A stretch of DNA of 37,538 nucleotides, from NCBI GenBank assembly GCA_020890945.1, contig JAJHPK010000035.1:1-37538 (forward strand), in the 5' to 3' direction. Positions 29,468 through 37,538 of this stretch are shown here, piece after piece. Source of the stretch: Nitrosomonas sp. GTDB taxonomy: Bacteria > Pseudomonadota > Gammaproteobacteria > Burkholderiales > Nitrosomonadaceae. The position numbers and the translations under genes were made by a program. Below the pieces are notes generated by a model. The model was not told the origin of the DNA. It saw nothing but the letters and a program-made list of their open reading frames with translations, and ran no database searches. The first letter of the stretch is position 1, and the number at the start of each line of letters is the position of its first letter.

Positions 29468-30040
29468 TTAAAGCATCATTGCAATTTCGTTATGCACTTC
29501 CGTGACTACCATCAACAAAACCTGAACCACTATGATGACAAATAAAGGTGACAAGTCCACATTGGCTACCGGCGGAATACGATTGCGAAAAACATTTAAA
29601 AACGGGTGAGTCAAACCATCCAACAAAGGCGCCAATGGACTATGTGGATTAACCCACGACAAGATAGCTTGCAAAACAACCGAAACTAACACCACATATA
29701 GTGACATTTTAACAACCTCAACCATACCTAAGAGCAATATACCCGGTAACGATGCTCCAATATTCACACCAAAATCATACCCTCTTAGCATAAAGGTACC
29801 GAACAAAATCACACATTCCAACAACCAAGCCAAAAGTAATGATGATAAATCAGCGCCCCCCCAACTCGGAACAACGCGACGAACCGGTCTTACCATAAAC
29901 CCTGTGACCGCAACAAGAAATTGTGAAACCGGATGACGATAAGGGAGTCGAAAAAGTTGAAAATAAAAACGCAAAAGCAATGCTACCGAAAAGAAACCGA
30001 TTACTGTATTCAACAAAAAAATAAAAATTTGGTTAGACAT
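29468..30040 (-). CDS. yggT: YggT family membrane protein
   Basis: A 190-residue integral membrane protein with two YGGT repeats, each pairing two helices with a Phe-Arg/Pro-rich loop (FRLPYRHPVSQFLVAVTGF and SWVNPHSPLAPLLDGLTHPF). YggT proteins occur next to proC in most proteobacteria and have been connected with osmotic stress tolerance and cell-division-associated membrane organisation; the precise role is unsettled. It follows proC by 87 bp on the same strand and is the last gene of the leftward mutM-proC-yggT group. Confidence 0.9.
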   Translation of the reverse strand: MSNQIFIFLLNTVIGFFSVALLLRFYFQLFRLPYRHPVSQFLVAVTGFMVRPVRRVVPSWGGADLSSLLLAWLLECVILFGTFMLRGYDFGVNIGASLPGILLLGMVEVVKMSLYVVLVSVVLQAILSWVNPHSPLAPLLDGLTHPFLNVFRNRIPPVANVDLSPLFVIIVVQVLLMVVTEVHNEIAMML

Positions 30041-30127
30041 AAACGTTTCCTAAGAACTATTACTGAAAATAATTAGCAAAAGCACATTGGTAAAGCTTTA
30101 TCCCATCATATAGAACAACTTACTCCA

Positions 30128-30940
30128 TCACAATTTGCTGTATTCATCGCTTATTTGACAGGATTTTTGCATAGCCGCATGAATAGCCATCAAAATTCTT
30201 CCTTGAACATCTTCTTTCTCCATGGTTTCTATTGCCTTCTCAGTCGTTCCACCTTTTGAGGTAACATTGACTCGTAACGTAGCCACATCTGCTTCACTCA
30301 ATGAGGCCAGCTTACTAGCACCCATAAACGTTTGCAAACTCAACTGTTTGGCTTTTTCAGGCGAAAAACCTAACGTAGAAGCAGCTTTTTGAAGTGCTTC
30401 AATAAAATAAAAAACATACGCAGGTCCACTTCCCGAAATAGCGGTTACCGCATGCAACATATCTTCTTCTTCAACCCATAGAGTTGCACCCACTGCACAC
30501 AATATTGACTCTGCTACTTTTCTATCGGCTTCGCTTACTTCTAATCCAGCATATAACCCAGCCACGCCCGACTGCACCGAAGAAGGTGTATTCGGCATTG
30601 CCCGAACTAATCTTGAATAATCACTCAGCCAACGCACGATATCAGTGACACGGATTCCTGCTGCAATTGATATCACTAATTGTTGCTTCAGAAACGGCGA
30701 AATTTGCTGACATAAATCATGCATATGCTGTGGTTTTACGGACAATACGATCACATCCGTATCTTCCACTCCGCTTTCAAGATCCGCCAAAGCTGAAACA
30801 CCATATGCACTTTTAATTTTCTCTCGATTCTCGGCATTTATTTCAACCACATGAAGCTGCTTGGTCGTATAGCCTTGTTGCAACAGTCCACTGATTAATG
30901 CTGAAGCCATGTTGCCGCCACCAATGAACGTAATATTCAT
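30128..30940 (-). CDS. proC: Pyrroline-5-carboxylate reductase
   Basis: Last step of proline synthesis: reduces 1-pyrroline-5-carboxylate with NAD(P)H. The 270-residue protein has the N-terminal Rossmann motif FIGGGNMASALISGL, the middle segment VRAMPNTPSSVQSGVAGLYA, the dimer/active-site signature SGSGPAYVFYFIEAL and the C-terminal NVTSKGGTTEKAIE. Length and motifs are standard. It lies between mutM and yggT on the same strand, 52 bp after mutM. Confidence 0.97.
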   Translation of the reverse strand: MNITFIGGGNMASALISGLLQQGYTTKQLHVVEINAENREKIKSAYGVSALADLESGVEDTDVIVLSVKPQHMHDLCQQISPFLKQQLVISIAAGIRVTDIVRWLSDYSRLVRAMPNTPSSVQSGVAGLYAGLEVSEADRKVAESILCAVGATLWVEEEDMLHAVTAISGSGPAYVFYFIEALQKAASTLGFSPEKAKQLSLQTFMGASKLASLSEADVATLRVNVTSKGGTTEKAIETMEKEDVQGRILMAIHAAMQKSCQISDEYSKL

Positions 30941-30992
30941 AGTTATTTCAAACCTTCCTTTTCATTCCTAAAACAGTTAGATAAAGCTTAGT

Positions 30993-31823
30993 TCAACGCT
31001 GGCATTGTGTACAATAAAAAGTGGAACGCTGCCCCTGCTTAATTTGCTTGATGGCATGACCGCATTTTTTACAAGACAGATTGCTGCGCGCATATACCCA
31101 GTAGTGATTCTGAAAATATCCTTTATTACCATCACTATTGATAAAATCACGTAAAGAACTACCACCCGCTGCAATCGCCTGACTTAAAATTGTTCTAACA
31201 ACCTGAACTAATATTTCGTATCGTTTCAAACCAATTCTTCCGGACGCTATTTTGGGATTAATCCCTGCTAAAAACAATGCTTCATTCGCATAAATATTTC
31301 CAATACCAACAACCATTTGATTATTCATTAACATTTGCTTTATATTGGCACGGCATTGCCGAGTTCGCCGAAATAAATAAGCCGCATTAAAATCTTCCGT
31401 AAGAGGTTCGGGTCCCAAATTCATCAACAAAGGGTGTTGTAAAATGTTCCCACTATGCCAAAGAACTGCACCAAAGCGACGAGGATCTCGTAACCTCAAA
31501 ATCGTTCGATCTGTTAATACAAGGTCAAAATGATCATGTTTCTGAGGCAAATCTACAAAGACTGTCTTCCCCCCCTGTAAAATCCGCAAACTTCCTGACA
31601 TGCCTAAATGGATCAGCAATGTCCCTATACCACAATCCAATAACAAAAATTTTGCGCGCCTAGTAACTCTACGGATAGTGGCTTGCGGTAAAATAGAAGA
31701 AAGATTGACGGGTATTGGCCAACGCAAACGAGGATTTCTGACTACTACGCTTGCGATTGATTGCCCTTCGAGATAAGGAGCAATGCCAAGTCTTGTCACT
31801 TCGACTTCGGGAAGTTCGGGCAT
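30993..31823 (-). CDS. mutM: Formamidopyrimidine-DNA glycosylase
   Basis: Excises oxidised purines such as 8-oxoguanine and cleaves the abasic site (bifunctional glycosylase/lyase, also Fpg). The N-terminus [11 protein letters not shown] supplies catalytic Pro2 and Glu3. [10 protein letters not shown] and [17 protein letters not shown] are conserved DNA-binding motifs, and the C-terminal zinc finger is CKKC...YCTQC, complete at the very end of the 276-residue protein. With the Nudix-ThiE protein it may contribute to defence against oxidised guanine, an inference from enzyme families, not from linkage. Confidence 0.97.
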   Translation of the reverse strand: MPELPEVEVTRLGIAPYLEGQSIASVVVRNPRLRWPIPVNLSSILPQATIRRVTRRAKFLLLDCGIGTLLIHLGMSGSLRILQGGKTVFVDLPQKHDHFDLVLTDRTILRLRDPRRFGAVLWHSGNILQHPLLMNLGPEPLTEDFNAAYLFRRTRQCRANIKQMLMNNQMVVGIGNIYANEALFLAGINPKIASGRIGLKRYEILVQVVRTILSQAIAAGGSSLRDFINSDGNKGYFQNHYWVYARSNLSCKKCGHAIKQIKQGQRSTFYCTQCQR

Positions 31824-32201
31824 ATTTTTATCTAGCTCTCACTAAAACTCATAATTTGAATCCAAAATAAAATCTTGGAATATGACGAGATATAAACTAA
31901 TATTTGCGTTCTGTTTCGTTTTAATGCCACCATAAGATGCAGTATATTGAAACACCATGTTTTTAACGAACCAAAAGATGGTTTAGCAGCTTGGATTAAA
32001 AGCAACCAACACCAGATTTGTTGCAACATAACAACACATTGGTTAAAAAAAACAACAAATTGTTACATAATCAAACAATGAAAAAACTTGAAGTAGTACA
32101 ATGGGGTTGACATTTAAATACTTGGCGTGGCTTTTCATACACATTAAATTAACATTAACAGTAATTTTAGAATCGTAGTTTTTATTTTAAAGGACAATAG
32201 C
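31824..32201. other. Divergent regulatory gap between mutM and the OmpA-family gene
   Basis: 378 bp without a gene, AT-rich, serving as leader for leftward mutM and the rightward OmpA gene. A good -35-like TTGACA is at 32107-32112, but no matching -10 sits at the usual distance, so no promoter is assigned. Runs of A and short AACAA repeats occur around 32020-32080. Nothing else recognised. Confidence 0.5.
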
Positions 32202-32876
32202 ATGAAGAAAATGTCTATCCCAAAATCACTCATTGGCGCAGCTTTAGCACCAATTCTATTTTCAAGTGTTATAACAGCTCAAGCTGCAATGCAATCGGGT
32301 GTCGATGATGAAAAACCTTTGGTCAATAAAATTGAAGCTTATGCGGTTGACGATCGTGGCATCGTTTCAAGAAACACCACTGGTTTATGCTGGCGTACCG
32401 GTTACTGGACTCCCGCAATGGCTATTCCAGAATGCGATCCAGAATTATTCAAAAAACCAGAAGTGGCTGTAGCACCACCACCTCCACCTGCTGCACCTAG
32501 AAAAGTTACTTTTTCAGCAGATGCCTTATTTGACTTTGACAAAGCTACGCTGAAAGCTGAGGGAATTCGTTCACTCGATGAATTTGCCAGCGGCATTCAA
32601 ACTATCTCATACGATCGCATTCATGTTGATGGATATGCAGACCGGATTGGTTCAGATGATTACAACAAACGCTTATCTTTTAGACGCGCGCAAGCCGTTA
32701 AAGCACACTTGGTATCCAGAGGGATCAGTGCAGAGAAAATTTCTATTGATGGCAAAGGTGAAGCTGATCCAGTCACCGGTAATACCTGTGACGGCATTAG
32801 AGTTAGCAAACAGCTAAAACAATGCTTGGCACCTGATCGCCGTGTTGAAATCGAAACGTTTGGCATGCAACAATAA
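32202..32876 (+). CDS. OmpA-family outer membrane protein
   Basis: A 224-residue secreted protein linking outer membrane and peptidoglycan. The signal peptide covers about 1-28 (IGAALAPILFSSVITAQAA). A short N-terminal region has the betaproteobacterial motif GLCWRTGYWTP and a second cysteine in IPECDPELF, then a proline-rich hinge (APPPPPAAPRK). The C-terminal OmpA domain (about 105-224) has FDFDKATLK, the peptidoglycan-binding DGYADRIGSDDYNKRLSFRR and the closing DRRVEIE. There is no full 8-strand barrel before the hinge, so this is the short OmpA type. AAAGGA precedes the ATG. A strong terminator follows. Confidence 0.9.
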   Translation: MKKMSIPKSLIGAALAPILFSSVITAQAAMQSGVDDEKPLVNKIEAYAVDDRGIVSRNTTGLCWRTGYWTPAMAIPECDPELFKKPEVAVAPPPPPAAPRKVTFSADALFDFDKATLKAEGIRSLDEFASGIQTISYDRIHVDGYADRIGSDDYNKRLSFRRAQAVKAHLVSRGISAEKISIDGKGEADPVTGNTCDGIRVSKQLKQCLAPDRRVEIETFGMQQ

Positions 32877-32892
32877 AACGGTCACTCGTTAT

Positions 32893-32922
32893 AAAAAACC
32901 CTGCTAATGCAGGGTTTTTTAT
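32893..32922 (+). terminator. Intrinsic terminator after the OmpA-family gene
   Basis: AAAAAACCCTGC (32893-32904) and GCAGGGTTTTTT (32909-32920) form a perfect 12-bp stem with a TAAT loop and a T run, 17 bases after the stop. Because of the A and T tracts it could work in either direction, but only the rightward gene ends here. Confidence 0.92.
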
Positions 32923-32937
32923 TTACTGTCATTCCAA

Positions 32938-34275
32938 ATGAATCATTCCAGAATTATCGTTGATACCATTATCGAAGCAAAATGGATTATTCCTGTTGAT
33001 CCTTACGAAGTTGTTTTAGATCAGCATGCAATTGTCATTGACAAAGGCATCATTGTAGATATTCTGCCACTTTCAACAACAAGATCGCGTTATCACGCAC
33101 AAGAAATTATTTCGCTTGATCAGCATGCACTTATCCCTGGATTGATCAATTTGCATACGCATGCCGCTATGACGCTGATGCGTGGCATAGCCGACGATCT
33201 GCCATTGATGGAGTGGTTAAATAAACGTATATGGCCGACTGAACATCAATTCATCAATCCGCAATTTGTTTTTGATGGCACCCAGCTTGCTTGCGCCGAA
33301 ATGATAACGGGCGGCATCACGTGTTTCAATGATATGTACTTTTTCCCAGACTCGTGTGCTGAGGCAGTTATTAGCTCTGGGATGCGTGCCGCAATTGGAA
33401 TGGTCGTTATCGATTCACCTACCACGTATGCGAATGACTGTGAAGATTATCTAGCAAAAGGATTAAAAGTGCGTGATCGCTATCAAGATCATTCTTTGCT
33501 TTCTTTCTGCTTAGCTCCACACGCGCCTTATACCGTTAGCGACAGTACCCTTAGGAATATCTTGACTTACGCTGAACAAATCAATGTTCCGATTCATATG
33601 CACATTCATGAAAGCTCTTCTGAGATACAAATCAATTTGGAATCAACAGGTATCAGACCGATCGAACGCCTGCGTCAACTGGATCTATTAGGGCCAGATC
33701 TGATTGCAGTGCATATGGTACACTTGACCGATTACGAAATTAAGCTGATAAGTCAACACGGATGCAGCGTAGCGCATTGCCCTTCATCCAATCTAAAACT
33801 TGCGAATGGCATTGCGCCGGTCCAAGCACTTTTAGAGCAAGATATTAATGTCGGTATTGGTACAGATAGCGCAGCCAGCAATAATCGCCTCGATATACTG
33901 TCGGAAATGCGACAAGCTGCCTTGTTGACAAAGCTTAACAGCGAAAAAGCAGGTATTTTGTCTGCGCATCAATTTCTCAAAATGGCGACGCTCAATAGCG
34001 CAAAAGCATTGGGGCTGGAAAAAACTATCGGATCGCTGTCCATTGGAAAGGCGGCCGATATCACTGCGATTGATTTTTCCCATTTCAATCTTCAGCCTTG
34101 TTACGATCCAGTTTCTCATTTAGTGTATATTGCCGATCGTGAACATGTCAGCCATGTATGGGTCAATGGAAAAATATTACTCAACAACAAACAATTGATG
34201 ACACTTAATTCGCAAGAATTACAGTATCGTGCCAATTTCTGGCAAGAACGCATTGCCACAACGCTCAAACATTAA
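32938..34275 (+). CDS. mtaD: 5-methylthioadenosine/S-adenosylhomocysteine deaminase-type amidohydrolase
   Basis: Metal-dependent hydrolase of the TRZ/ATZ amidohydrolase family that deaminates adenosine-type by-products of SAM use. The 445-residue protein has metal-binding NLHTHAAMTLMRG, the central HMHIHESSSEI, HMVHLTD and the final GTDSAASNNRLDIL with its catalytic Asp, all conserved. The ATG at 32938 comes only 17 bp after the OmpA terminator and lacks a clear ribosome binding site. It is followed by ubiG after 18 bp, and SAM-dependent UbiG generates S-adenosylhomocysteine, which fits a functional pairing. The exact substrate cannot be decided from sequence. Confidence 0.9.
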   Translation: MNHSRIIVDTIIEAKWIIPVDPYEVVLDQHAIVIDKGIIVDILPLSTTRSRYHAQEIISLDQHALIPGLINLHTHAAMTLMRGIADDLPLMEWLNKRIWPTEHQFINPQFVFDGTQLACAEMITGGITCFNDMYFFPDSCAEAVISSGMRAAIGMVVIDSPTTYANDCEDYLAKGLKVRDRYQDHSLLSFCLAPHAPYTVSDSTLRNILTYAEQINVPIHMHIHESSSEIQINLESTGIRPIERLRQLDLLGPDLIAVHMVHLTDYEIKLISQHGCSVAHCPSSNLKLANGIAPVQALLEQDINVGIGTDSAASNNRLDILSEMRQAALLTKLNSEKAGILSAHQFLKMATLNSAKALGLEKTIGSLSIGKAADITAIDFSHFNLQPCYDPVSHLVYIADREHVSHVWVNGKILLNNKQLMTLNSQELQYRANFWQERIATTLKH

Positions 34276-34293
34276 TTGTTAGGACTTAATTCT

Positions 34294-35004
34294 ATGAATC
34301 AGAATAATGATGGTATTAATGCAGACCCAATAGAGCTGGAAAAATTTAGCCAACTCGCACACCGCTGGTGGGATCCCAATAGTGAATTCAAACCACTCCA
34401 TGAAATTAATCCGCTGCGCCTCAACTACATTGACGAATTAGCGGAATTATCTGGAAAAAAAGTACTGGATGTAGGATGTGGCGGCGGTATTTTATCGGAA
34501 GGCATGGCATCGAAAGGAGCGCATGTCACCGGTATTGATTTGGGTGAAAAAGCACTGAAAGTCGCAAAACTTCACTTGCTGGAAAGTGGCTATCAAATCG
34601 AATACCGCAAAATTTCTGTAGAGTCCTTAGCAAAGGAACAACCGCAGCACTTCGATGTAGTGACTTGCATGGAAATGCTAGAACACGTTCCTGATCCAAT
34701 GAGCGTCGTTCGTTCTTGTGCGCAGCTTGTCAAACCAGGCGGCTGGGTTTTCTTTTCCACGATCAATCGCAACCCGAAATCGTATTTATTTGCCATCATC
34801 GGCGCAGAATATTTATTAAATCTGCTACCTCGCGGCACGCACGATTACTCAAAATTCATCAGACCGTCGGAACTTGCACGCATGGCGCGCCACACCAATT
34901 TGACCGATGGAAAGCTGATTGGCATGACGTACAATCCCATTAGCAAAATTTATTCGTTAGAAAATGATACCGACGTTAATTACATCATGGCTTACCGTAG
35001 CTAA
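34294..35004 (+). CDS. ubiG: Ubiquinone biosynthesis O-methyltransferase
   Basis: SAM-dependent enzyme performing both O-methylations in ubiquinone synthesis. The ATG at 34294 has AGGACT seven bases upstream and matches family starts; an upstream start would add six residues. The 236-residue protein has the N-terminal [20 protein letters not shown] typical of UbiG, SAM motif [17 protein letters not shown], and the later [11 protein letters not shown] and [15 protein letters not shown] segments. It lies between mtaD and gph with short gaps (18 and 36 bp), the usual betaproteobacterial ubiG-gph order. Confidence 0.96.
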   Translation: MNQNNDGINADPIELEKFSQLAHRWWDPNSEFKPLHEINPLRLNYIDELAELSGKKVLDVGCGGGILSEGMASKGAHVTGIDLGEKALKVAKLHLLESGYQIEYRKISVESLAKEQPQHFDVVTCMEMLEHVPDPMSVVRSCAQLVKPGGWVFFSTINRNPKSYLFAIIGAEYLLNLLPRGTHDYSKFIRPSELARMARHTNLTDGKLIGMTYNPISKIYSLENDTDVNYIMAYRS

Positions 35005-35040
35005 CGCCTGTTCTGCCACCATCTCGATATCTGTGCTTCC

Positions 35041-35688
35041 ATGATCAAGGCTGTTTTGTTTGACTTTGACGGTACACTGGCGGATACCGCTCCCGATCTT
35101 GGCCATGCGCTCAACCGCCAACGAATCATGCGCGGATTACCTGAATTACCGATTGAGCAAATTCGTCCAGTTGCTTCTGCCGGATCACGTGGACTCCTTG
35201 CACTGGGGTTTAATATCAAGCCTGGTGATCAAGGTTACGAGCAAATGCGTGATGAATTCCTCGATTTTTATGCCCAACGACTATGCCATGATACGCAATT
35301 ATTTCAGGGTGTCAGTGAATTGCTCGAACAACTAAAACTACGCGGTCTACCTTGGGGCATTGTCACCAACAAACCCGCACGCTTTACACGACCTCTATTA
35401 CAACTATTGGGACTCGAGCAGCAAACAGCCTGTGTGGTTTGTGGCGATGAAGTCAACCACACCAAACCGCACCCCGAATCCTTGTTAAAAGCCAGCCATC
35501 AAATAAATAACCTTCCGCAAGAATGCATTTACTTAGGTGACGATATGCGCGATGTTCAGGCCAGCCTAGCCGCAGGCATGCTTCCTATCGTCGCTCGCTA
35601 CGGTTATCTCGGAAACAGTGAACCTCCAGAAAAGTGGGGTACCAAGCATTTGATTGATCACCCTCACGAATTACTCCGATATCTATAA
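35041..35688 (+). CDS. gph: Phosphoglycolate phosphatase
   Basis: HAD-superfamily phosphatase that removes phosphate from 2-phosphoglycolate, made by RuBisCO oxygenation in autotrophs and by repair of DNA ends. The 215-residue protein has motif I FDFDGTLADTAPDLG (nucleophile Asp8), motif II in GIVTNKPARFT, motif III lysine in NHTKPHPESLL and motif IV YLGDDMRDVQAS. It follows ubiG and is the last protein gene before ssrA. In a CO2-fixing host it would complement the Calvin-cycle genes earlier in the window (cbbZ role), but RuBisCO genes are not in this window. Confidence 0.94.
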   Translation: MIKAVLFDFDGTLADTAPDLGHALNRQRIMRGLPELPIEQIRPVASAGSRGLLALGFNIKPGDQGYEQMRDEFLDFYAQRLCHDTQLFQGVSELLEQLKLRGLPWGIVTNKPARFTRPLLQLLGLEQQTACVVCGDEVNHTKPHPESLLKASHQINNLPQECIYLGDDMRDVQASLAAGMLPIVARYGYLGNSEPPEKWGTKHLIDHPHELLRYL

Positions 35689-35780
35689 TTAAGATTCCTT
35701 CTAAATCTGCTAGAATACTTAACGATAAAGCTTGAACTTTTAAGTTTTATGCATATCTGATGAGTACCAAAACGAATACC

Positions 35781-36141
35781 GGGGACGATCTGGTTTCGAC
35801 GTGGGTAGCAAAGCAGCGCAGGGCATACCGAGGATCAGATTACCTCGCAAATCCATCTGAAAACAATAGTCGCAAACGACGAAAACTACGCTTTAGCCGC
35901 TTAATTCGGCTAGCCTCTGCACCAGTGGGCCTTAACGCTGGGTCTGGCAACAGACAGCAGAGTCATTAACGAGGATCGCGTTCGACAGCGTCACTTTGTA
36001 GAACGTTAAAAAATAGGTGACTCGCTTTGCAACAGCCTGCCACTTGGCGGTTGCAACGTCAAACTAAATAATATGGCTAAGTATGTAGAACTGTCTGTAG
36101 AGGACTTGCGGACGCGGGTTCGATTCCCGCCGTCTCCACCA
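35781..36141 (+). ncRNA. ssrA: Transfer-messenger RNA (tmRNA)
   Basis: Rescues stalled ribosomes by acting as tRNA-Ala and then as a short mRNA that tags the nascent protein for degradation, working with SmpB. The 5' end GGGGACGATCTGGTTTCGAC and the 3' end GGGTTCGATTCCCGCCGTCT with CCACCA form the tRNA-like acceptor and T arm; the CCA is encoded. The length of 361 nt is standard. The tag frame and pseudoknot-forming GC-rich stretches lie between. A short open frame crossing the 5' half is spurious. The 3' end is a classical integration site, and a phage-type gene starts just downstream. Confidence 0.96.
35872..35904 (+). other. tmRNA proteolysis-tag reading frame (ANDENYALAA)
   Basis: The resume codon GCA at 35872 begins ten sense codons for ANDENYALAA, followed by TAA at 35902-35904. 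The Ala-Ala end is the ClpXP recognition signal, and the tag closely resembles E. coli ANDENYALAA. Confidence 0.94.
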
Positions 36142-36341
36142 ATTTAAGGTCTAACCCAGACCACTCAAGACCCACTAAGACCCATATTAATCAGGGTGTT
36201 AGTGGTTTTTATCAAAATGACCGATCGGTCTTGGTTGGTCTGCAAAAGTCTCGGTTGTGGCACAAAAATGACACAAATTTGCCACAAGTCGTTTATGCCG
36301 ATAATCGCACGAAATCATACGGCACAGAAAATTGCCAACGC
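36122..36341. mobile_element. Probable attachment-site boundary of an ssrA-integrated element
   Basis: The junction between the host tmRNA 3' end (tRNA-like T arm to CCA at 36141) and phage-type DNA. Downstream are three closely spaced copies of a GACC(C)A motif (AGACCA, AAGACCCA, AAGACCCA, about 36158-36184), which could be integrase arm sites, and then the phage replication gene. No integrase is visible, and the second att copy would lie beyond the window, so the exact core cannot be defined. Confidence 0.5.
36172..36210 (+). terminator. Intrinsic terminator downstream of ssrA
   Basis: CCACTAAGACCC (36172-36183) pairs with GGGTGTTAGTGG (36194-36205), 11 of 12 positions, across a 10-base loop and is followed by TTTTT. 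The left arm overlaps short direct repeats of AAGACCCA. It would end the ssrA transcript; whether it belongs to the host or to the integrated element is unresolved. Confidence 0.75.
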
Positions 36342-37538
36342 ATGCGGCGGCATATTTTTACAGAACTATTCCCAATTGCCGGCGATTTAGCAAACCATTA
36401 CGCAAAAACTGCTGAACGCTTCGACTTTGATCAAGCCAACCACGAACTACAAAACATTTATTTTCAGCTTCGCATCGAAGATTTAAATCTCTGCGCTGAA
36501 AATGATGAATTGCTGAAAGCTGCAAGACGCTTTGCTGAAAAGTGCCATACAGTCCACGCTCGTACTGTATCGCCTTCTGAGGCCTATCAGGCATGCTTGC
36601 GCATTGTCGATCACTATCAAATCAAACGGCCATCGATCAAAAGCGATAACCTCGAACTCGCCCTAAAGCGGATGTGCTGTCATCACTGGTGGTTTCGCCG
36701 TATCAAAATATTGCGCCAACGCAAGATTGAAACGATTTCCAGAAACATCGCGTTGGTCAGCCGCCTGCGTGGCATCTATGCCAGCAACTACACCATCCAT
36801 GTTAATCGCAAACAAAAGGAACGAACCCGTGAGTATCTTGCGACGACCTTTGTAGGTAACGAAAATGGCGAGCTTTTTTCCCTGCAGAACCTAGCCGATC
36901 GTTCAGTATCCAACCCAGCAATTCGCCGTGCCGAATTAATGACACGCATCCGGGGTTTTGAAATGGTTGCCGATCATCTGGGTCATGTGGGTGAATTCTA
37001 TACCGTCACCACCCCTTCGCGTATGCACGCTTGTCTACATCATGGCGCATCCAATCCACGTTATGACGGCACCAGCGTCTTACAAGCGCACCAATACCTT
37101 GTCCATAACTGGTCACTGATTCGCGCTGAATTGCATCGTCTGGATATTCAACCCTATGGCTTCCGCGTGGTTGAACCGCATCATGACGGCACCCCGCATT
37201 GGCATTTATTATTATTCATGCCAGAAAAACACCGTGAAACTGTGAGAAAAGTCATGCGTCATTATGCCCTTCTGGATAGTGGCAATGAACCAGGCGCACA
37301 AGAACACCGCTTCAAAGTCGAGGCAATCGATCCAGCAAAAGGCACAGCAGCGGGTTATATTGCCAAGTACATTTCCAAGAACATTGACGGCTTTGCGTTG
37401 GACCAAGATTTGTACGGCAATGATGCGGCACAAGCAGCCGAACGCATTACCGCCTGGGCCAATACCTGGGGCATTCGCCAATTCCAACAAATTGGCGGCC
37501 CGAGTGTCACCGTCTGGCGTCAATTAAGAAAACTCGAC
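36342..37538 (+). CDS. Phage replication endonuclease, P2 gpA type (HUH Rep), cut by window edge
   Basis: Rolling-circle replication initiator related to phage P2 protein A, which nicks the phage origin and stays covalently attached through tyrosine. At least 399 residues are visible and the 3' end is outside the window. From the ATG at 36342, the HUH metal site is HWH at 286-288 (PHWHLLLFMPE) and the paired catalytic tyrosines are Tyr339 and Tyr343 in AGYIAKYISKNIDG, the P2-type YxxxY arrangement. Upstream segments YTVTTPSRMHA and AHQYLVHNWSLIRAEL are also family-typical. The frame stays open back into ssrA, so the true start may be TTG 36279 or another non-ATG codon, or the N-terminus may have been changed by integration. 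No clear ribosome binding site was found. It marks an integrated phage or satellite. Confidence 0.85.
   Translation, partial: MRRHIFTELFPIAGDLANHYAKTAERFDFDQANHELQNIYFQLRIEDLNLCAENDELLKAARRFAEKCHTVHARTVSPSEAYQACLRIVDHYQIKRPSIKSDNLELALKRMCCHHWWFRRIKILRQRKIETISRNIALVSRLRGIYASNYTIHVNRKQKERTREYLATTFVGNENGELFSLQNLADRSVSNPAIRRAELMTRIRGFEMVADHLGHVGEFYTVTTPSRMHACLHHGASNPRYDGTSVLQAHQYLVHNWSLIRAELHRLDIQPYGFRVVEPHHDGTPHWHLLLFMPEKHRETVRKVMRHYALLDSGNEPGAQEHRFKVEAIDPAKGTAAGYIAKYISKNIDGFALDQDLYGNDAAQAAERITAWANTWGIRQFQQIGGPSVTVWRQLRKLD

Noticed and set aside
32101-32145. Possible sigma-54 promoter (TTGGCGTGG...) before the OmpA-family gene
   Set aside because: The GG element is present but the matching GC at -12 is missing, so the site does not meet the sigma-54 pattern.
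35705-35770. Candidate ssrA promoters (TGCTAGAAT extended -10; TTGAAC with TATCTG)
   Set aside because: Either could work but neither has both boxes at good match and spacing; not assigned.
35760-35969. 69-codon open frame over the 5' half of ssrA
   Set aside because: It lies over the tmRNA and does not coincide with the tag frame; it is a by-product of RNA sequence.
36158-36184. GACCCA repeats as the start of a CRISPR array
   Set aside because: Repeats are only 6-9 bases and closely spaced with no spacers; better explained as integrase arm sites or part of the terminator stem.

Overview
The window reads as a chromosomal stretch of a moderately AT-rich betaproteobacterium, most like Nitrosomonas or another Nitrosomonadales autotroph. 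This rests on gene order (topB-smg-dprA-LysM / def-fmt-rsmB-DUF4390-ntrY-ntrX), the run of Calvin-cycle/glycolysis genes tkt-gap-pgk-pyk-fba, the betaproteobacterial Nudix-ThiE fusion beside a DUF815 ATPase and argJ, and the mtaD-ubiG-gph set ahead of ssrA. It is inferred from recognised families, not from a database search.

Layout. 1-0.5 kb: the first codons of a leftward transposase cut by the window edge, then unexplained AT-rich DNA. 0.5-6.3 kb: a small membrane protein, then leftward topB, smg, dprA and a LysM protein. 6.3-13.4 kb: a rightward block for initiator formylation/deformylation (fmt, def), 16S rRNA methylation (rsmB), a DUF4390 protein and the NtrY/NtrX two-component pair, whose regulator has lost the residues needed for ATP hydrolysis. 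13.5-21.1 kb: tkt, gap, pgk, pyk, fba and an Rnk-like RNA-polymerase-binding protein, with strong hairpins between gap and pgk and after fba. 21.2-25.1 kb: leftward Nudix-ThiE fusion, DUF815 ATPase, argJ and a hypoxanthine/uracil-DNA glycosylase, with a 28-codon remnant resembling the N-terminus of CofE between the last two. 25.3-29.3 kb: an accessory-looking stretch with a heme-type membrane protein, a decayed IS5-family transposase, a membrane-anchored cytochrome c with a His-rich tail, a DUF3293 protein, a Tim44-domain protein and a DUF2165 membrane protein. 29.5-31.8 kb: leftward yggT, proC, mutM. 32.2-35.7 kb: an OmpA-family protein with a clear terminator, then mtaD, ubiG and gph. 35.8-36.2 kb: tmRNA (ssrA) with its tag reading frame and terminator. 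From about 36.2 kb to the edge: a P2-gpA-type HUH replication endonuclease, so an integrated phage or phage-like element probably begins at the 3' end of ssrA.

Most of the window is ordinary housekeeping DNA. The points most worth a second look are the catalytically dead NtrX, the HUH-endonuclease element at ssrA, and three traces of mobile or lost DNA: the edge transposase, the IS5 relic and the cofE-like stub. No CRISPR array, rRNA or tRNA was seen.
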